A program made the position numbers and the translations under genes. The notes beneath the pieces were generated by a model. The model worked only from the letters and a program-made list of their open reading frames with translations, was not told where the DNA came from and made no database searches. Positions 43,294 through 52,358 of a stretch of DNA of 59,645 bases are shown here, in pieces (position 1 is the stretch's first letter; each line of letters opens with the position of its first letter). The DNA comes from Spirochaetota bacterium (GTDB lineage Bacteria > Spirochaetota > UBA4802 > JAGODF01): the NCBI GenBank assembly GCA_026419015.1, contig JAOAAF010000004.1, forward strand, positions 287-59,931, given 5' to 3'.

Positions 43294-46200
43294 ATGTACA
43301 GTTTGGGCATCAACATTGGTTCTTCCAATGTGAAAGTCACAATGCTTGAAGGATATTCCATCCTTTGGAGCGAAGTGATTCCGCATGAAGGGAATTTCCC
43401 AAGCGCGTTGCGAAAAATACTGGAGCGCAAAGATCTTCCTGCAAATTTAAAATCGCTTGCGACAGGTACAGAAGGAAGGCATTTGTTAAATATTAATAGC
43501 GTCATCGAACCGTTATGCATTGAAGAGGCATTAAAGTATTCACGTTATCGGGTCGATGCAGTGGTTTCTCTCGGTGGAGAGGATCTCGTCGTATACACAG
43601 TTGATGAAAATAAAAAAATAGTGAACAATTTTTCAGGCAACAAATGCGCATCGGGAACGGGTGAGTTTTTCAAACAGCAGCTTGCGCGAATGGATATGAC
43701 GCTTTCTGACGTCAATACTATTCCTAACAATTGCAAAATTCTCAAGCTTTCATCGCGATGTTCGGTATTTATGAAAAGCGATTGCACGCATCGGTTAAAC
43801 AAAGGCGAGGCAACGAAAGGCGATATTGTGCTTTCGCTTAGCGATGTGATGGCGACAAAGGTGATCGATTTTCTCAAGCGGGCGCGCATAAGATCGGGAA
43901 GCGTATTGTTGACAGGTGGAGTGACTCTTAATAAACATTTGCTTACGTTTCTTCGGGAACGATTGCCAGAAATTGAATTCCTTGTACCAGAGCAGGCGCC
44001 TTATTTTGAAGCATATGGCGCCGCGCTGTTGGCGAAACAGCATGGAAGCATTCTGCCTTCATTGGATAATCTTTTTAAACCAGCGAAAGTGCAGTTTGCG
44101 CGCTTTAGGAACCTTAAAAGCGCAGAAGGGCGCGTCACATATGTTGAATCAAAGCGGGGGAAGATTCGCAACTTGGGTGAATATGTCCTAGGAGTTGATG
44201 GTGGTTCCACTACTACGAAGGCATGTCTGATCGACATCGAAACGCAAGAAATCGTCGCCGCGCATTATGGGCGGACGCATGGCGATCCCGTACGGGCGCT
44301 GAAAAGCTGTCTGGTAGAAATCCGCAAGCAGATCAAAGAGGCAATCGGCGATGGTAAAATCAATATTACTTTGGCAGCAACAACGGGTTCATCGCGCGAA
44401 ATACTTGGCGTGTTTCTTGAAACGCCTGCGGTGTACAACGAAATAATCGCCCATGCGGTTGGTACTACATTTTTTAAACCCGATGTGGATACAATTTTTG
44501 AAATTGGTGGCCAGGATGCAAAATATGTGTATTTGCAGAATATGGTGCCAATCGATTATGCGATGAACGAAGCGTGTTCAGCAGGCACGGGATCATTTTT
44601 AGAAGAATCTGCACAGGGGGATTTAAATATTCCCCGCGCCGATATGATTGGGGATATTGCAATCCAAGCAAATGAACCTTTGAAATTTGGCGAGCACTGT
44701 TCGGCGTTTATTAATTCCGACATTCGCAAGGCAATAAACCAGGGCGCAAGCCGCGAAGACATTACCGCAGGGATTGTCACTTCCATTGTGGCAAATTATC
44801 TTAACAGGGTTGTGGGAAATCGCACCATCGGATCGCGCATTGTGCTTCAAGGAGGAGTGGCGAAAAACAAAGCAGTGCCGCTCGCATTTTCGCTTTTGTT
44901 AGATAAAGACATCCTTGTGCCGCCCGATCCCGAACTTATGGGATGTTTTGGGGTTGGGTTGTTAGTGAAACAAAAATATGAAGAAGGGATAATCGAAAAG
45001 AAATGGTACGATCTCGATAAAATCATCGAAACAGAAATTGCCTATGAAAGAGAATTTAAATGCCGTTCCTGCGAAAACTTTTGCCCCATTCGCGTGCTTG
45101 CCGTCAATGGAAATAAATATATGTTTGGAGGACGATGCAATAAATATGCAAACATCCGCAAAAAATGTCAAATCGATGAGTCGAAAATTCCAAACTTTAT
45201 AGAAGAAAGAAATCGACTTTTATTTGAAGAGTGTGCACCAGACCCTTCCCGTTTTCAGAAAAAACGAAATGTCGTTGTGGGTATCCCGCGTGCGTTTTCT
45301 GTGTATACGTTATGGCCATTTTATTCGTGGTTTTTCCATACGTTGGGGGTGGAAGTAGCGCTTTCGAAAAATATTTCGCACGAGGGAACAGCGCGCGTTG
45401 AAAGCGCATACTGTTTCCCTGCGGAAATTGCGCATGGAGCGGTTCAAGATTGTTTTGATCAAGGAGTTGATTATATTTTTGTACCGCATTTTCGCGATAT
45501 GGAAAGCTTTGAGGAAAACATGCCGGGTAATTTTTGCCCCATTACGCAAAGCTTCCCTTATTACATAAAAAAAGCATTTCCTGAAATATCTGAAGAGAAA
45601 CTTTTGTGTCCTGTGGTATCGTTCCGTTATGGGATGAATGCTGCGGCGAAACACTTTTTGGAAGTGGGCAAAAAACTTGGATTTTCGGAGAAAGAAACTC
45701 TCCACGCGTTTGAAATCGCATTTAAAAAACAAAAGGAATTCGAAGAAAGAGCCCGCGCGTTAGGGGAGCGCGCACTCGCATGGGCTCGGCAGAGCGAAAA
45801 CCCCGTGATCGCAATTCTTGGGCGCCCCTACAATGCCTTTACCTTGGATGCGAACATGGGAATTCCGCGTAAATTTACATCTCGGGGTTTTGCAGTCATT
45901 CCTTTTGACATTTTACCGGTGAGCGATGAACAAATCTATCCAAACATGTACTGGTATTATGGACAGCTCGATATGAAGGCGTGTTCGCGGCTTCGAAGTG
46001 AACCAAATATTTTTGTTACATTCATAAGCAATTTTTCCTGTGCGCCCGATTCGTTTATGCTTCATTACCTAAAATGGATGATGGGCACAAAGCCGTTTTT
46101 GATACTTGAGTTCGATTCCCACACCGCAGATGCCGGGGTTGATACTCGCGTCGAGGCTTTTTTGGATATCATCGAAGGATATCGCACAAAATACAAGGGT

Positions 46201-47604
46201 GGGCTAAAAGATCGTTATGATAATGGCTTGAGATTTGTTGCAGATGGAAAAAATGAGATGTATATTATGGACGCGCATCACAATCGGCGCATTGAAATTA
46301 AGGGAAATCCGAAAGTAAAGCTATTGCTTTCAAACATGGGACGCCTTTCGACCGAAATTTTAGCTGCAGCGCTTCGCTCGTATGGCGTGTATGCCGAGGC
46401 CATGCCAGTGCCCGATGTGTATACATTGCAGCTTGCGCGAAACTATGTTTCAGGAAAAGAATGCCTGCCTTCACATTTGGTGTTGGGAAGCGCACTGCAG
46501 TATTTTCTATCGGGAAAATATCGCAAAGATGAAATTTATCTTCTCTTTGTCCCTACTACCAAAGGGCCATGCCGAACGGGCCAGTATTTTGTTTTTTTTG
46601 AAAATCTTTTCAAGGATTTACGTTTGGAAAACGTAGTCGTGTTTACACTTGATTCAGAAAATTCGTATAATGAATTGGGTCCGAATTTTTCGAAAAAAGC
46701 GTGGTGGGCGATTGTAGCGGGCGATTATATGAAAGATATAGAAACAGCTCTTCGCACATGTGCGGAAAATCCACAGGGTGCATTGGCTATCTACGATGAA
46801 CTCTGGCAGAAACTCATTTCGGTCGCGGAAAAAGATATATGCAAAATTATCCCAGTTCTTAATGATATTGCGCGCGAAATTTCAAAAATACCGCTCAAAA
46901 AAACAATCGATCAGTGTCCAAAAGTGCTCATCGTAGGTGAAATCTATGTGCGGAGGGATGATTTTGCAGTTGATGAGCTTATTCAACATTTTAGCAAAAG
47001 GGGTATCATAGGGAAGGTTTCGGGAGTCTCGGAATGGGTGTATTATTGCGATTTTGTGCGAGAGTACGAACTAAAGAAAAGATTAATACAAAAGCCGTGG
47101 CATTCCCGCATTTTTTCAAAAGAGTTCAAGAATTTAATTTCTTTTAAAATTGAAATGATGTATAAACATCGCGTTGAGCATTTGATAAAACGCGCGCTTG
47201 CAAAAAGTGGGTTGCTTATTGAAACGCCTCACAATATGAAAAAAATAATGGAAATTTCAAAAGAAAATTTCACTTCCCACGAGTTGCATTCTGAAATTGT
47301 AATTTCAAGTGGAGTAGCGGCAGCCGCTATGAACGATGGATATTCTGGTATCGTCAACATATCTCCTTTCGCATGCCTTATTGGACGGGTGATTGAAGGT
47401 CTTTATACTCCATGGGCGCGAGAGAGGAAATATCCCGTCATGTCTATTGAAATCGATGGAAATCTTTTCCCACCAGCAGTGGTAAGCAGGCTCGAAATTT
47501 TTATGCTGAATGTGCTTCGGTTTCGCGAAAATCCGCACATTTCATCAATTATTGAAACGGGAGAGTCTGCCATAAAAATTGATCGGAAAATAATGAAAAA
47601 TTGA
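43294..47604 (+). CDS. Giant BadF/BadG/HgdC-type acyl-CoA dehydratase activase
   Basis: About 1436 residues. Two ASKHA ATPase domains occur in tandem: residues ~1-255 (INIGSSNVKVTM, NKCASGTGEFFKQQ) and ~290-560 (LGVDGGSTTTKACLI, EIGGQDAKYVY, NEACSAGTGSFLEESA). Both carry CxxGTG cysteines that hold a shared 4Fe-4S cluster in HgdC. A Cys-rich stretch (CRSCENFCP..CNKY..C) and a DUF2229-type domain follow, then a C-terminal HgdB-like part (YVSGKECLPSHLVLG, TTKGPCRTGQY). Such proteins use ATP to push electrons into 2-hydroxyacyl-CoA dehydratases or benzoyl-CoA-type reductases; some act alone. The dehydratase subunits are not in the window. Confidence 0.9.
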   Translation: MYSLGINIGSSNVKVTMLEGYSILWSEVIPHEGNFPSALRKILERKDLPANLKSLATGTEGRHLLNINSVIEPLCIEEALKYSRYRVDAVVSLGGEDLVVYTVDENKKIVNNFSGNKCASGTGEFFKQQLARMDMTLSDVNTIPNNCKILKLSSRCSVFMKSDCTHRLNKGEATKGDIVLSLSDVMATKVIDFLKRARIRSGSVLLTGGVTLNKHLLTFLRERLPEIEFLVPEQAPYFEAYGAALLAKQHGSILPSLDNLFKPAKVQFARFRNLKSAEGRVTYVESKRGKIRNLGEYVLGVDGGSTTTKACLIDIETQEIVAAHYGRTHGDPVRALKSCLVEIRKQIKEAIGDGKINITLAATTGSSREILGVFLETPAVYNEIIAHAVGTTFFKPDVDTIFEIGGQDAKYVYLQNMVPIDYAMNEACSAGTGSFLEESAQGDLNIPRADMIGDIAIQANEPLKFGEHCSAFINSDIRKAINQGASREDITAGIVTSIVANYLNRVVGNRTIGSRIVLQGGVAKNKAVPLAFSLLLDKDILVPPDPELMGCFGVGLLVKQKYEEGIIEKKWYDLDKIIETEIAYEREFKCRSCENFCPIRVLAVNGNKYMFGGRCNKYANIRKKCQIDESKIPNFIEERNRLLFEECAPDPSRFQKKRNVVVGIPRAFSVYTLWPFYSWFFHTLGVEVALSKNISHEGTARVESAYCFPAEIAHGAVQDCFDQGVDYIFVPHFRDMESFEENMPGNFCPITQSFPYYIKKAFPEISEEKLLCPVVSFRYGMNAAAKHFLEVGKKLGFSEKETLHAFEIAFKKQKEFEERARALGERALAWARQSENPVIAILGRPYNAFTLDANMGIPRKFTSRGFAVIPFDILPVSDEQIYPNMYWYYGQLDMKACSRLRSEPNIFVTFISNFSCAPDSFMLHYLKWMMGTKPFLILEFDSHTADAGVDTRVEAFLDIIEGYRTKYKGGLKDRYDNGLRFVADGKNEMYIMDAHHNRRIEIKGNPKVKLLLSNMGRLSTEILAAALRSYGVYAEAMPVPDVYTLQLARNYVSGKECLPSHLVLGSALQYFLSGKYRKDEIYLLFVPTTKGPCRTGQYFVFFENLFKDLRLENVVVFTLDSENSYNELGPNFSKKAWWAIVAGDYMKDIETALRTCAENPQGALAIYDELWQKLISVAEKDICKIIPVLNDIAREISKIPLKKTIDQCPKVLIVGEIYVRRDDFAVDELIQHFSKRGIIGKVSGVSEWVYYCDFVREYELKKRLIQKPWHSRIFSKEFKNLISFKIEMMYKHRVEHLIKRALAKSGLLIETPHNMKKIMEISKENFTSHELHSEIVISSGVAAAAMNDGYSGIVNISPFACLIGRVIEGLYTPWARERKYPVMSIEIDGNLFPPAVVSRLEIFMLNVLRFRENPHISSIIETGESAIKIDRKIMKN

Positions 47605-47669
47605 AATAATTTAATTAAATAAAGTTGTACATGGAAAGTTTTTCGAAGATTATCTCGCATTCGAGGTGT

Positions 47670-47695
47670 TTATTGGAAATGACACTTTCCAATAA
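47670..47695 (+). terminator. Hairpin after the activase gene
   Basis: TTATTGGAAA (47670-47679) and TTTCCAATAA (47686-47695) form a perfect 10-bp stem with a 6-base loop. No T run follows, so it may only protect the mRNA end. Confidence 0.45.
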
Positions 47696-47801
47696 AATAT
47701 ACATGGTTAATATAAGTTAATGTATAAAAAATTTTTAATAATTTTTTTAAAGATATAAGATGTTACGAAAATCGTGCCGAAATAAATTTTAAAAAAAATT
47801 C

Positions 47802-47830
47802 TTGACAAAACCAACTGGACGGTATACATT
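47802..47830 (+). promoter_or_regulatory. Promoter of the giant lipoprotein/FadL locus
   Basis: TTGACA (47802-47807) and TACATT (47825-47830), 17-base spacer. The spacer contains ACCAACTGGACGG, a sequence nearly repeated before the lipase gene at 59011. The start point is about 170 bases before the lipoprotein ATG. Confidence 0.6.
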
Positions 47831-47889
47831 ATAAGCAAACCATGGGAAAGGGGGCGAAGGCATTTCTTATTTTTTTGGGGAATTTAAAA

Positions 47890-47903
47890 ACTGACAAGTC
47901 AGT
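47890..47903. promoter_or_regulatory. Palindromic operator candidate
   Basis: ACTGAC-AA-GTCAGT is a 6-base inverted repeat with a 2-base centre, just downstream of the promoter. The form TGAC-n2-GTCA is common for TetR-family operators. The regulator is not identified. Confidence 0.5.
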
Positions 47904-48013
47904 ATAATAAATTTATTAAGAAATTTTACATTATTATTTGAACATGAAGTATATATTTATAAAAAGGGTAAAAAGGAATGAATAAAAATTTAGTTTTTAA
48001 AGTGAGGTGTGCA

Positions 48014-51000
48014 ATGAAACGCATTGGCAAATTAGGAATATTTTTTGTATTGGTAATGCTTCAATTCTGTGCATCGGAAAGTTCACATCGATTTAGCGAT
48101 AACGAACCGCCTATAAATCCATCAGGCCAATTCGATTTATTGGACGAGTTTCCTGCAATTCAAGATGCGTTTACCAATACCGATGAAATCGAACAGCAAA
48201 CAATAGATCCGTACGATTTCAACCAGTATTTGGCTGATGGCATTGCACCGGTGATCGATCACCTCACTGAAATTCTTCCATTTATCAATAACACGAGAAA
48301 TGCGCTCGCAACGATGATGAGCATCAATAAAGACATGGTATACGCTCTTATAAACCAAGATAGCTTGGATCAAGATAACTATAACTACTACGCAACGAAT
48401 TTATACGATTTTCTCGATGATGCCAGTGCCGCTGACTTAGACCTTGGTGACGATGTGTTGGAAATTTTGCAAAAAGTAGTTGGGTATATCAAGGACATCC
48501 ATGGCAGCGAAATTGAAACGGTTATGGACGATCTATTGGCATTTTTGCAGCAAACGGAGTGGCCAAGCTTAAAATCGCAACTTCCGCTCATTCAAGAAGG
48601 AACTGGCAAGCTTTTAGTGCGAACCAATAGTACCATTATGGATGGAGCCACGGATACAAAGCTTGGCAAAGCGGTAGACGGTATGGATATCCTCCTTGCG
48701 GGAGTACGGGATATTGCCCAAAACGATCCAGATGCGCGCGAGGCATTGTATGAGGTAATTCGGGAAATCGGCAATGTGTTAACCGCAAAAGTGGGGAGCA
48801 AAGAATTTAGAGATATCTTGCGCGAGTTGATGATTAATCTTGAAGACTATGCAACGCAGGGTGGATCGATTTATGCATCAAATACAAATTATTACAACGA
48901 CAGTTCAGGTGTTGGGACGGGTTATTATGTGAATACCGAACTTCGAAATGCGATGCGGCTTATGCTTCCATCGCTGAAACTTTTGTTTTTCCGCGCAAAA
49001 GGAAGCTGGGAAAGTCGCCCCGATTATTCGATTGTGAAAGACGCTACCAATGGCGAATCGCCCGTAGAAATGCTTTCCAAAGCGCTCTATGATTTAAAGA
49101 AGCATTGCGCCATCGATTTTTCGGATTTTTCGAAGTTTCAGGTTGAGCCGTCGCTGAAGCGGATGGTGGAATACAATGGATTGGGGCAGCTTCGAAGCGG
49201 TGCAAGTTACAAGGTATCGTATTTAGACCATTTGCTGTATACTTTAAAGATGGCAAACGAGTTTGGGTTTTTGACGCGAAAGGTAAACACGAATCCATAT
49301 AATGATTCGCTTGAGCCGTACCAGAACAACCACCGAAGCGGATTTGAAAACAATGGTAACATTGGGGGGTTAACGGCGCGGCTTCATGGGGTGCCGGTGG
49401 ATGGCATCATGACAATAAACGATAGCCTTTATTCCATGACCAGCGGACAGAAGGAAGGGCGAAGTTCGAGTCAGAATTTTACCATGTGGTGGTTGGGTGC
49501 GTACAATTTGGCGCTGGATGTGCGCGTAAGCGGTGGTTCGTGGAGCGGTAAGACGGGTGGATTGGTTACGTCGACGACGTTGTGGAATCGCGGGCAAGGG
49601 GATTACGTTTTTCGCTCGAAAGGCTCGTTTACTACCAGCGAAGCAAGCAATTATAAATTTTATCTTGGTTCGGATTTTCCGACATTGGCGCTGTTAAGCG
49701 GTGCGTGTGCGGGCGATGCGGGGATTCCGAATGGGGGGCGAAGTGGGATTACGCCCACAAGCAACGACACGACGGTTGGGCATGCGCAAAACGATTTTCG
49801 CACGTATTATCCGTATGTGGGCAATGGATTGGGTGAACTTAACACGGGCCGTTGGACGATGGGGTGGATTGCGCGGGCATGCTGGGAAGGCGAAGGTCCG
49901 TATTATTACGATCCTGCGAAGGATCCTGAGAAGGCGAAGAAGGATGTTCCGACGGTGGTGATTTCGGGCACGACGTACAATGTGTACTATCGGCCTGATG
50001 GGAGGATTTATGCGCTTCGCAGTCAAAAGGATGGGTCGTATTTTTATCCGGTTGATGGGGGAAATGATGTGAAGGATCCTTCGAACACGCAGCTTGGGAC
50101 GTACTGGTTGCGCGAGAATCGGTACCGTGCGGTGTGGGATACTGATCATTATTTGATACGATCGACCCATATTAATTATCATGATGGTAACAATCATCCG
50201 CCCTCTGGTTGGACGGGGTACTATGCGCCAAACAAGGTTGTGGGGACGGGAAACACTGGGTTGAATCGTTACAGGATGCATTCGCTTGAGGGAACCACGG
50301 GGCGAAATCAGTATGGCGACGATAAGGATGCGTATGCGAGCGCTTCAGGGGCGCTTCGGTTTTGGGAGAAGATTGCTGAAAGCGATCCTGCGCGCGCCTG
50401 TGCCAGTCAGGAAGAGGCGATGTTTCGCAATTTCCAGTGGTTGATGTTAGAGAAGAAATTTGTCTTCATTATGCCGATGACCTCATTTGTGCGCATTCAG
50501 GCGGTTGCTATGGGTATGGAGACGTGCACGATGAATTTATATATTGATACGCCGGTGTTTACCATCATTGAGGCGAACGGGTTGGTGGGCATTGCCACGG
50601 CGCGCAAGACGGGGAGCGTGGGCACCTGGGTGATTAAGGGGACAGAAGGAACTGATATTGATCGCACGCAGCCGAATGGGGTAAACTATGGCGATTCGTT
50701 TGAGCTTGGAGATGGAAGGTTATGGGTTTTGGTGAAGGAAGACAGTTCGTATGATAATATTATGGGGATAGCAGACGGCGATTATGTTGATATTGGCACG
50801 ATTTGGAATACCATTTTGGGGACGGGCAATGTGCTTCCCAATGTGATTGGGGAAAACATTGTGGCGGTGGCGCGGTTGGGCTTTTTGCAGTCGTCGTATG
50901 TGGCGTCGAATGTGACGGGCAGCGCGTGGGAGGATGTGTGGAAAATCCGCAACAAGCTGTTACCGGTAGTGATTGCCCTTGCGGGCACATTGCATGGCAA

Positions 51001-52324
51001 ATCGTACTACGAGCCGCCTGCAAGCGGGAATTGGTACAACTTTGCAAGCACCAATCACAAGTATCCGCTGAAGTATTTAGGCGATGCGATTTCGGCGTTG
51101 GCATCACCGCTGGTGCGCTATTACAAGACGCCGTATTCGGGGGCCTCGAAAGGTTGGTTTGTGCCGCAGATGGAGGTGGCAACGTTTACTGGGTATAATA
51201 ATAACTTTGGGTTTTTTACTCCGCGGCCGGTAAGCGCAACGCCAGATTTTAAGCCGAAATCGGGCCTTCGCACGGTAGCGAATTTGCTTACGGAGAATTC
51301 TACTGCTGCGGCCGATGGCCTTATTCCCGCATTGGCAAATACTAAGATTGTATCGAAACTATTAATATTTCTGCAACAAACGGGTCAGTACGGTACGGGA
51401 GTGTTGCCAATTTATACCGACATTGATAAAACGAGCAGCGATTATACGAAATGGTCAGCACGCCGTAAGATTTTCTATGGACTTGAGCAAATTCTTGCCC
51501 GTTCGAAATCATCGCAGAGCATCGAATACACGAACAACTATGGGACAACGCTCACGTATCCATCGTGGTTTTTTACAAAAGGAAGCGTTGATGTCGATAT
51601 CGATATTGCGCTCGATGAAACAATTGGAGCCGATTCGATCGATAAAGGAATTGCAGTTTTCGTGGATTATCGCGATCCATCGCATCCAAAATATAAAGGA
51701 TATAATTGGAATAATTTCAACAAGCTCATTCGAGGTGTGGGAGAGATTTTAGGCGAGACTGGAACGACAACAGGGAAATATTGCATCGCCGATAATATCA
51801 TCAACGTTCTCGATAAATCGCTCACCGGTTTTACAGTAACAGATGCGCATTTAAAATCTCTGCGCCATACGTTGGGAACGCAAATGTATCAATACAATGG
51901 GACAAGTTGGACTATTCCACAAAATTTAAAGAACCTGGTGACAAGCAATTTGCCAGCGCTTCTTACCCCATTTGATGGAGAATATTTAGATCTCCTCACG
52001 GTAGCTACCAATTTGTTACAAGATAACGGATGGGTCGATTATGTGATAACAAATATTTCATCAAGCTGGAGCTGGGAAGCAATTATAAACGACTTGTATG
52101 GATTGTTGGGTCATAGCGCATTGACTGATCCAAATTCGAAATTTTACGATGGCTTGTGCGAAAGGCTTTCTTACTTCTATAAGCGCATGAACGATGGCGA
52201 TCCGAATAACGATATCTATATCCGTGGGAATATTTTTGGGTCGTCGCAAGAAAGAGCGATCGACTACTTGTACAGCGATGAGTTTGATCCTTATGGAGCG
52301 CTTGGTGAAATTTTATCGAAATGA
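48014..52324 (+). CDS. Giant lipoprotein, tandem paralogue 1
   Basis: 1436 residues from the ATG at 48014 with GAGGTG before it, the same leader as in its paralogue; an ATG at 47978 is a possible longer start. The N-terminus MKRIGKLGIFFVLVMLQFC ends in a relaxed lipobox (Cys19), followed by ASESS. The mature part is helical at first, then Tyr/Gly/Asn-rich with stretches such as GDAGIPNGGRSGI, YYPYVGNGLGELNTG and YYRPDGRIYALR. It lines up along its whole length with the next gene. Probably surface- or periplasm-exposed, tied to the FadL-type porin downstream. The family is not recognised. The central part (about 49150-51300) is clearly richer in G+C than the flanks. Confidence 0.8.
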   Translation: MKRIGKLGIFFVLVMLQFCASESSHRFSDNEPPINPSGQFDLLDEFPAIQDAFTNTDEIEQQTIDPYDFNQYLADGIAPVIDHLTEILPFINNTRNALATMMSINKDMVYALINQDSLDQDNYNYYATNLYDFLDDASAADLDLGDDVLEILQKVVGYIKDIHGSEIETVMDDLLAFLQQTEWPSLKSQLPLIQEGTGKLLVRTNSTIMDGATDTKLGKAVDGMDILLAGVRDIAQNDPDAREALYEVIREIGNVLTAKVGSKEFRDILRELMINLEDYATQGGSIYASNTNYYNDSSGVGTGYYVNTELRNAMRLMLPSLKLLFFRAKGSWESRPDYSIVKDATNGESPVEMLSKALYDLKKHCAIDFSDFSKFQVEPSLKRMVEYNGLGQLRSGASYKVSYLDHLLYTLKMANEFGFLTRKVNTNPYNDSLEPYQNNHRSGFENNGNIGGLTARLHGVPVDGIMTINDSLYSMTSGQKEGRSSSQNFTMWWLGAYNLALDVRVSGGSWSGKTGGLVTSTTLWNRGQGDYVFRSKGSFTTSEASNYKFYLGSDFPTLALLSGACAGDAGIPNGGRSGITPTSNDTTVGHAQNDFRTYYPYVGNGLGELNTGRWTMGWIARACWEGEGPYYYDPAKDPEKAKKDVPTVVISGTTYNVYYRPDGRIYALRSQKDGSYFYPVDGGNDVKDPSNTQLGTYWLRENRYRAVWDTDHYLIRSTHINYHDGNNHPPSGWTGYYAPNKVVGTGNTGLNRYRMHSLEGTTGRNQYGDDKDAYASASGALRFWEKIAESDPARACASQEEAMFRNFQWLMLEKKFVFIMPMTSFVRIQAVAMGMETCTMNLYIDTPVFTIIEANGLVGIATARKTGSVGTWVIKGTEGTDIDRTQPNGVNYGDSFELGDGRLWVLVKEDSSYDNIMGIADGDYVDIGTIWNTILGTGNVLPNVIGENIVAVARLGFLQSSYVASNVTGSAWEDVWKIRNKLLPVVIALAGTLHGKSYYEPPASGNWYNFASTNHKYPLKYLGDAISALASPLVRYYKTPYSGASKGWFVPQMEVATFTGYNNNFGFFTPRPVSATPDFKPKSGLRTVANLLTENSTAAADGLIPALANTKIVSKLLIFLQQTGQYGTGVLPIYTDIDKTSSDYTKWSARRKIFYGLEQILARSKSSQSIEYTNNYGTTLTYPSWFFTKGSVDVDIDIALDETIGADSIDKGIAVFVDYRDPSHPKYKGYNWNNFNKLIRGVGEILGETGTTTGKYCIADNIINVLDKSLTGFTVTDAHLKSLRHTLGTQMYQYNGTSWTIPQNLKNLVTSNLPALLTPFDGEYLDLLTVATNLLQDNGWVDYVITNISSSWSWEAIINDLYGLLGHSALTDPNSKFYDGLCERLSYFYKRMNDGDPNNDIYIRGNIFGSSQERAIDYLYSDEFDPYGALGEILSK

Positions 52325-52358
52325 TATATAAACTAAAAATATTGAATTGAGGTGTAAA

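Larger units (their letters stand above)
47605..48013 (+). other. Intergenic region with hairpin, promoter and palindrome
   Basis: 409 bases between the activase and the first giant lipoprotein. It holds a hairpin, a promoter and a TetR-like palindrome, listed separately, and no open frame of note. Confidence 0.6.

Noticed and set aside
49694-50281. Long antisense frame (about 195 codons), rich in Arg, Ile and Pro
   Set aside because: It mirrors the G+C-rich part of the lipoprotein gene on the other strand and its composition is that of a shadow frame.
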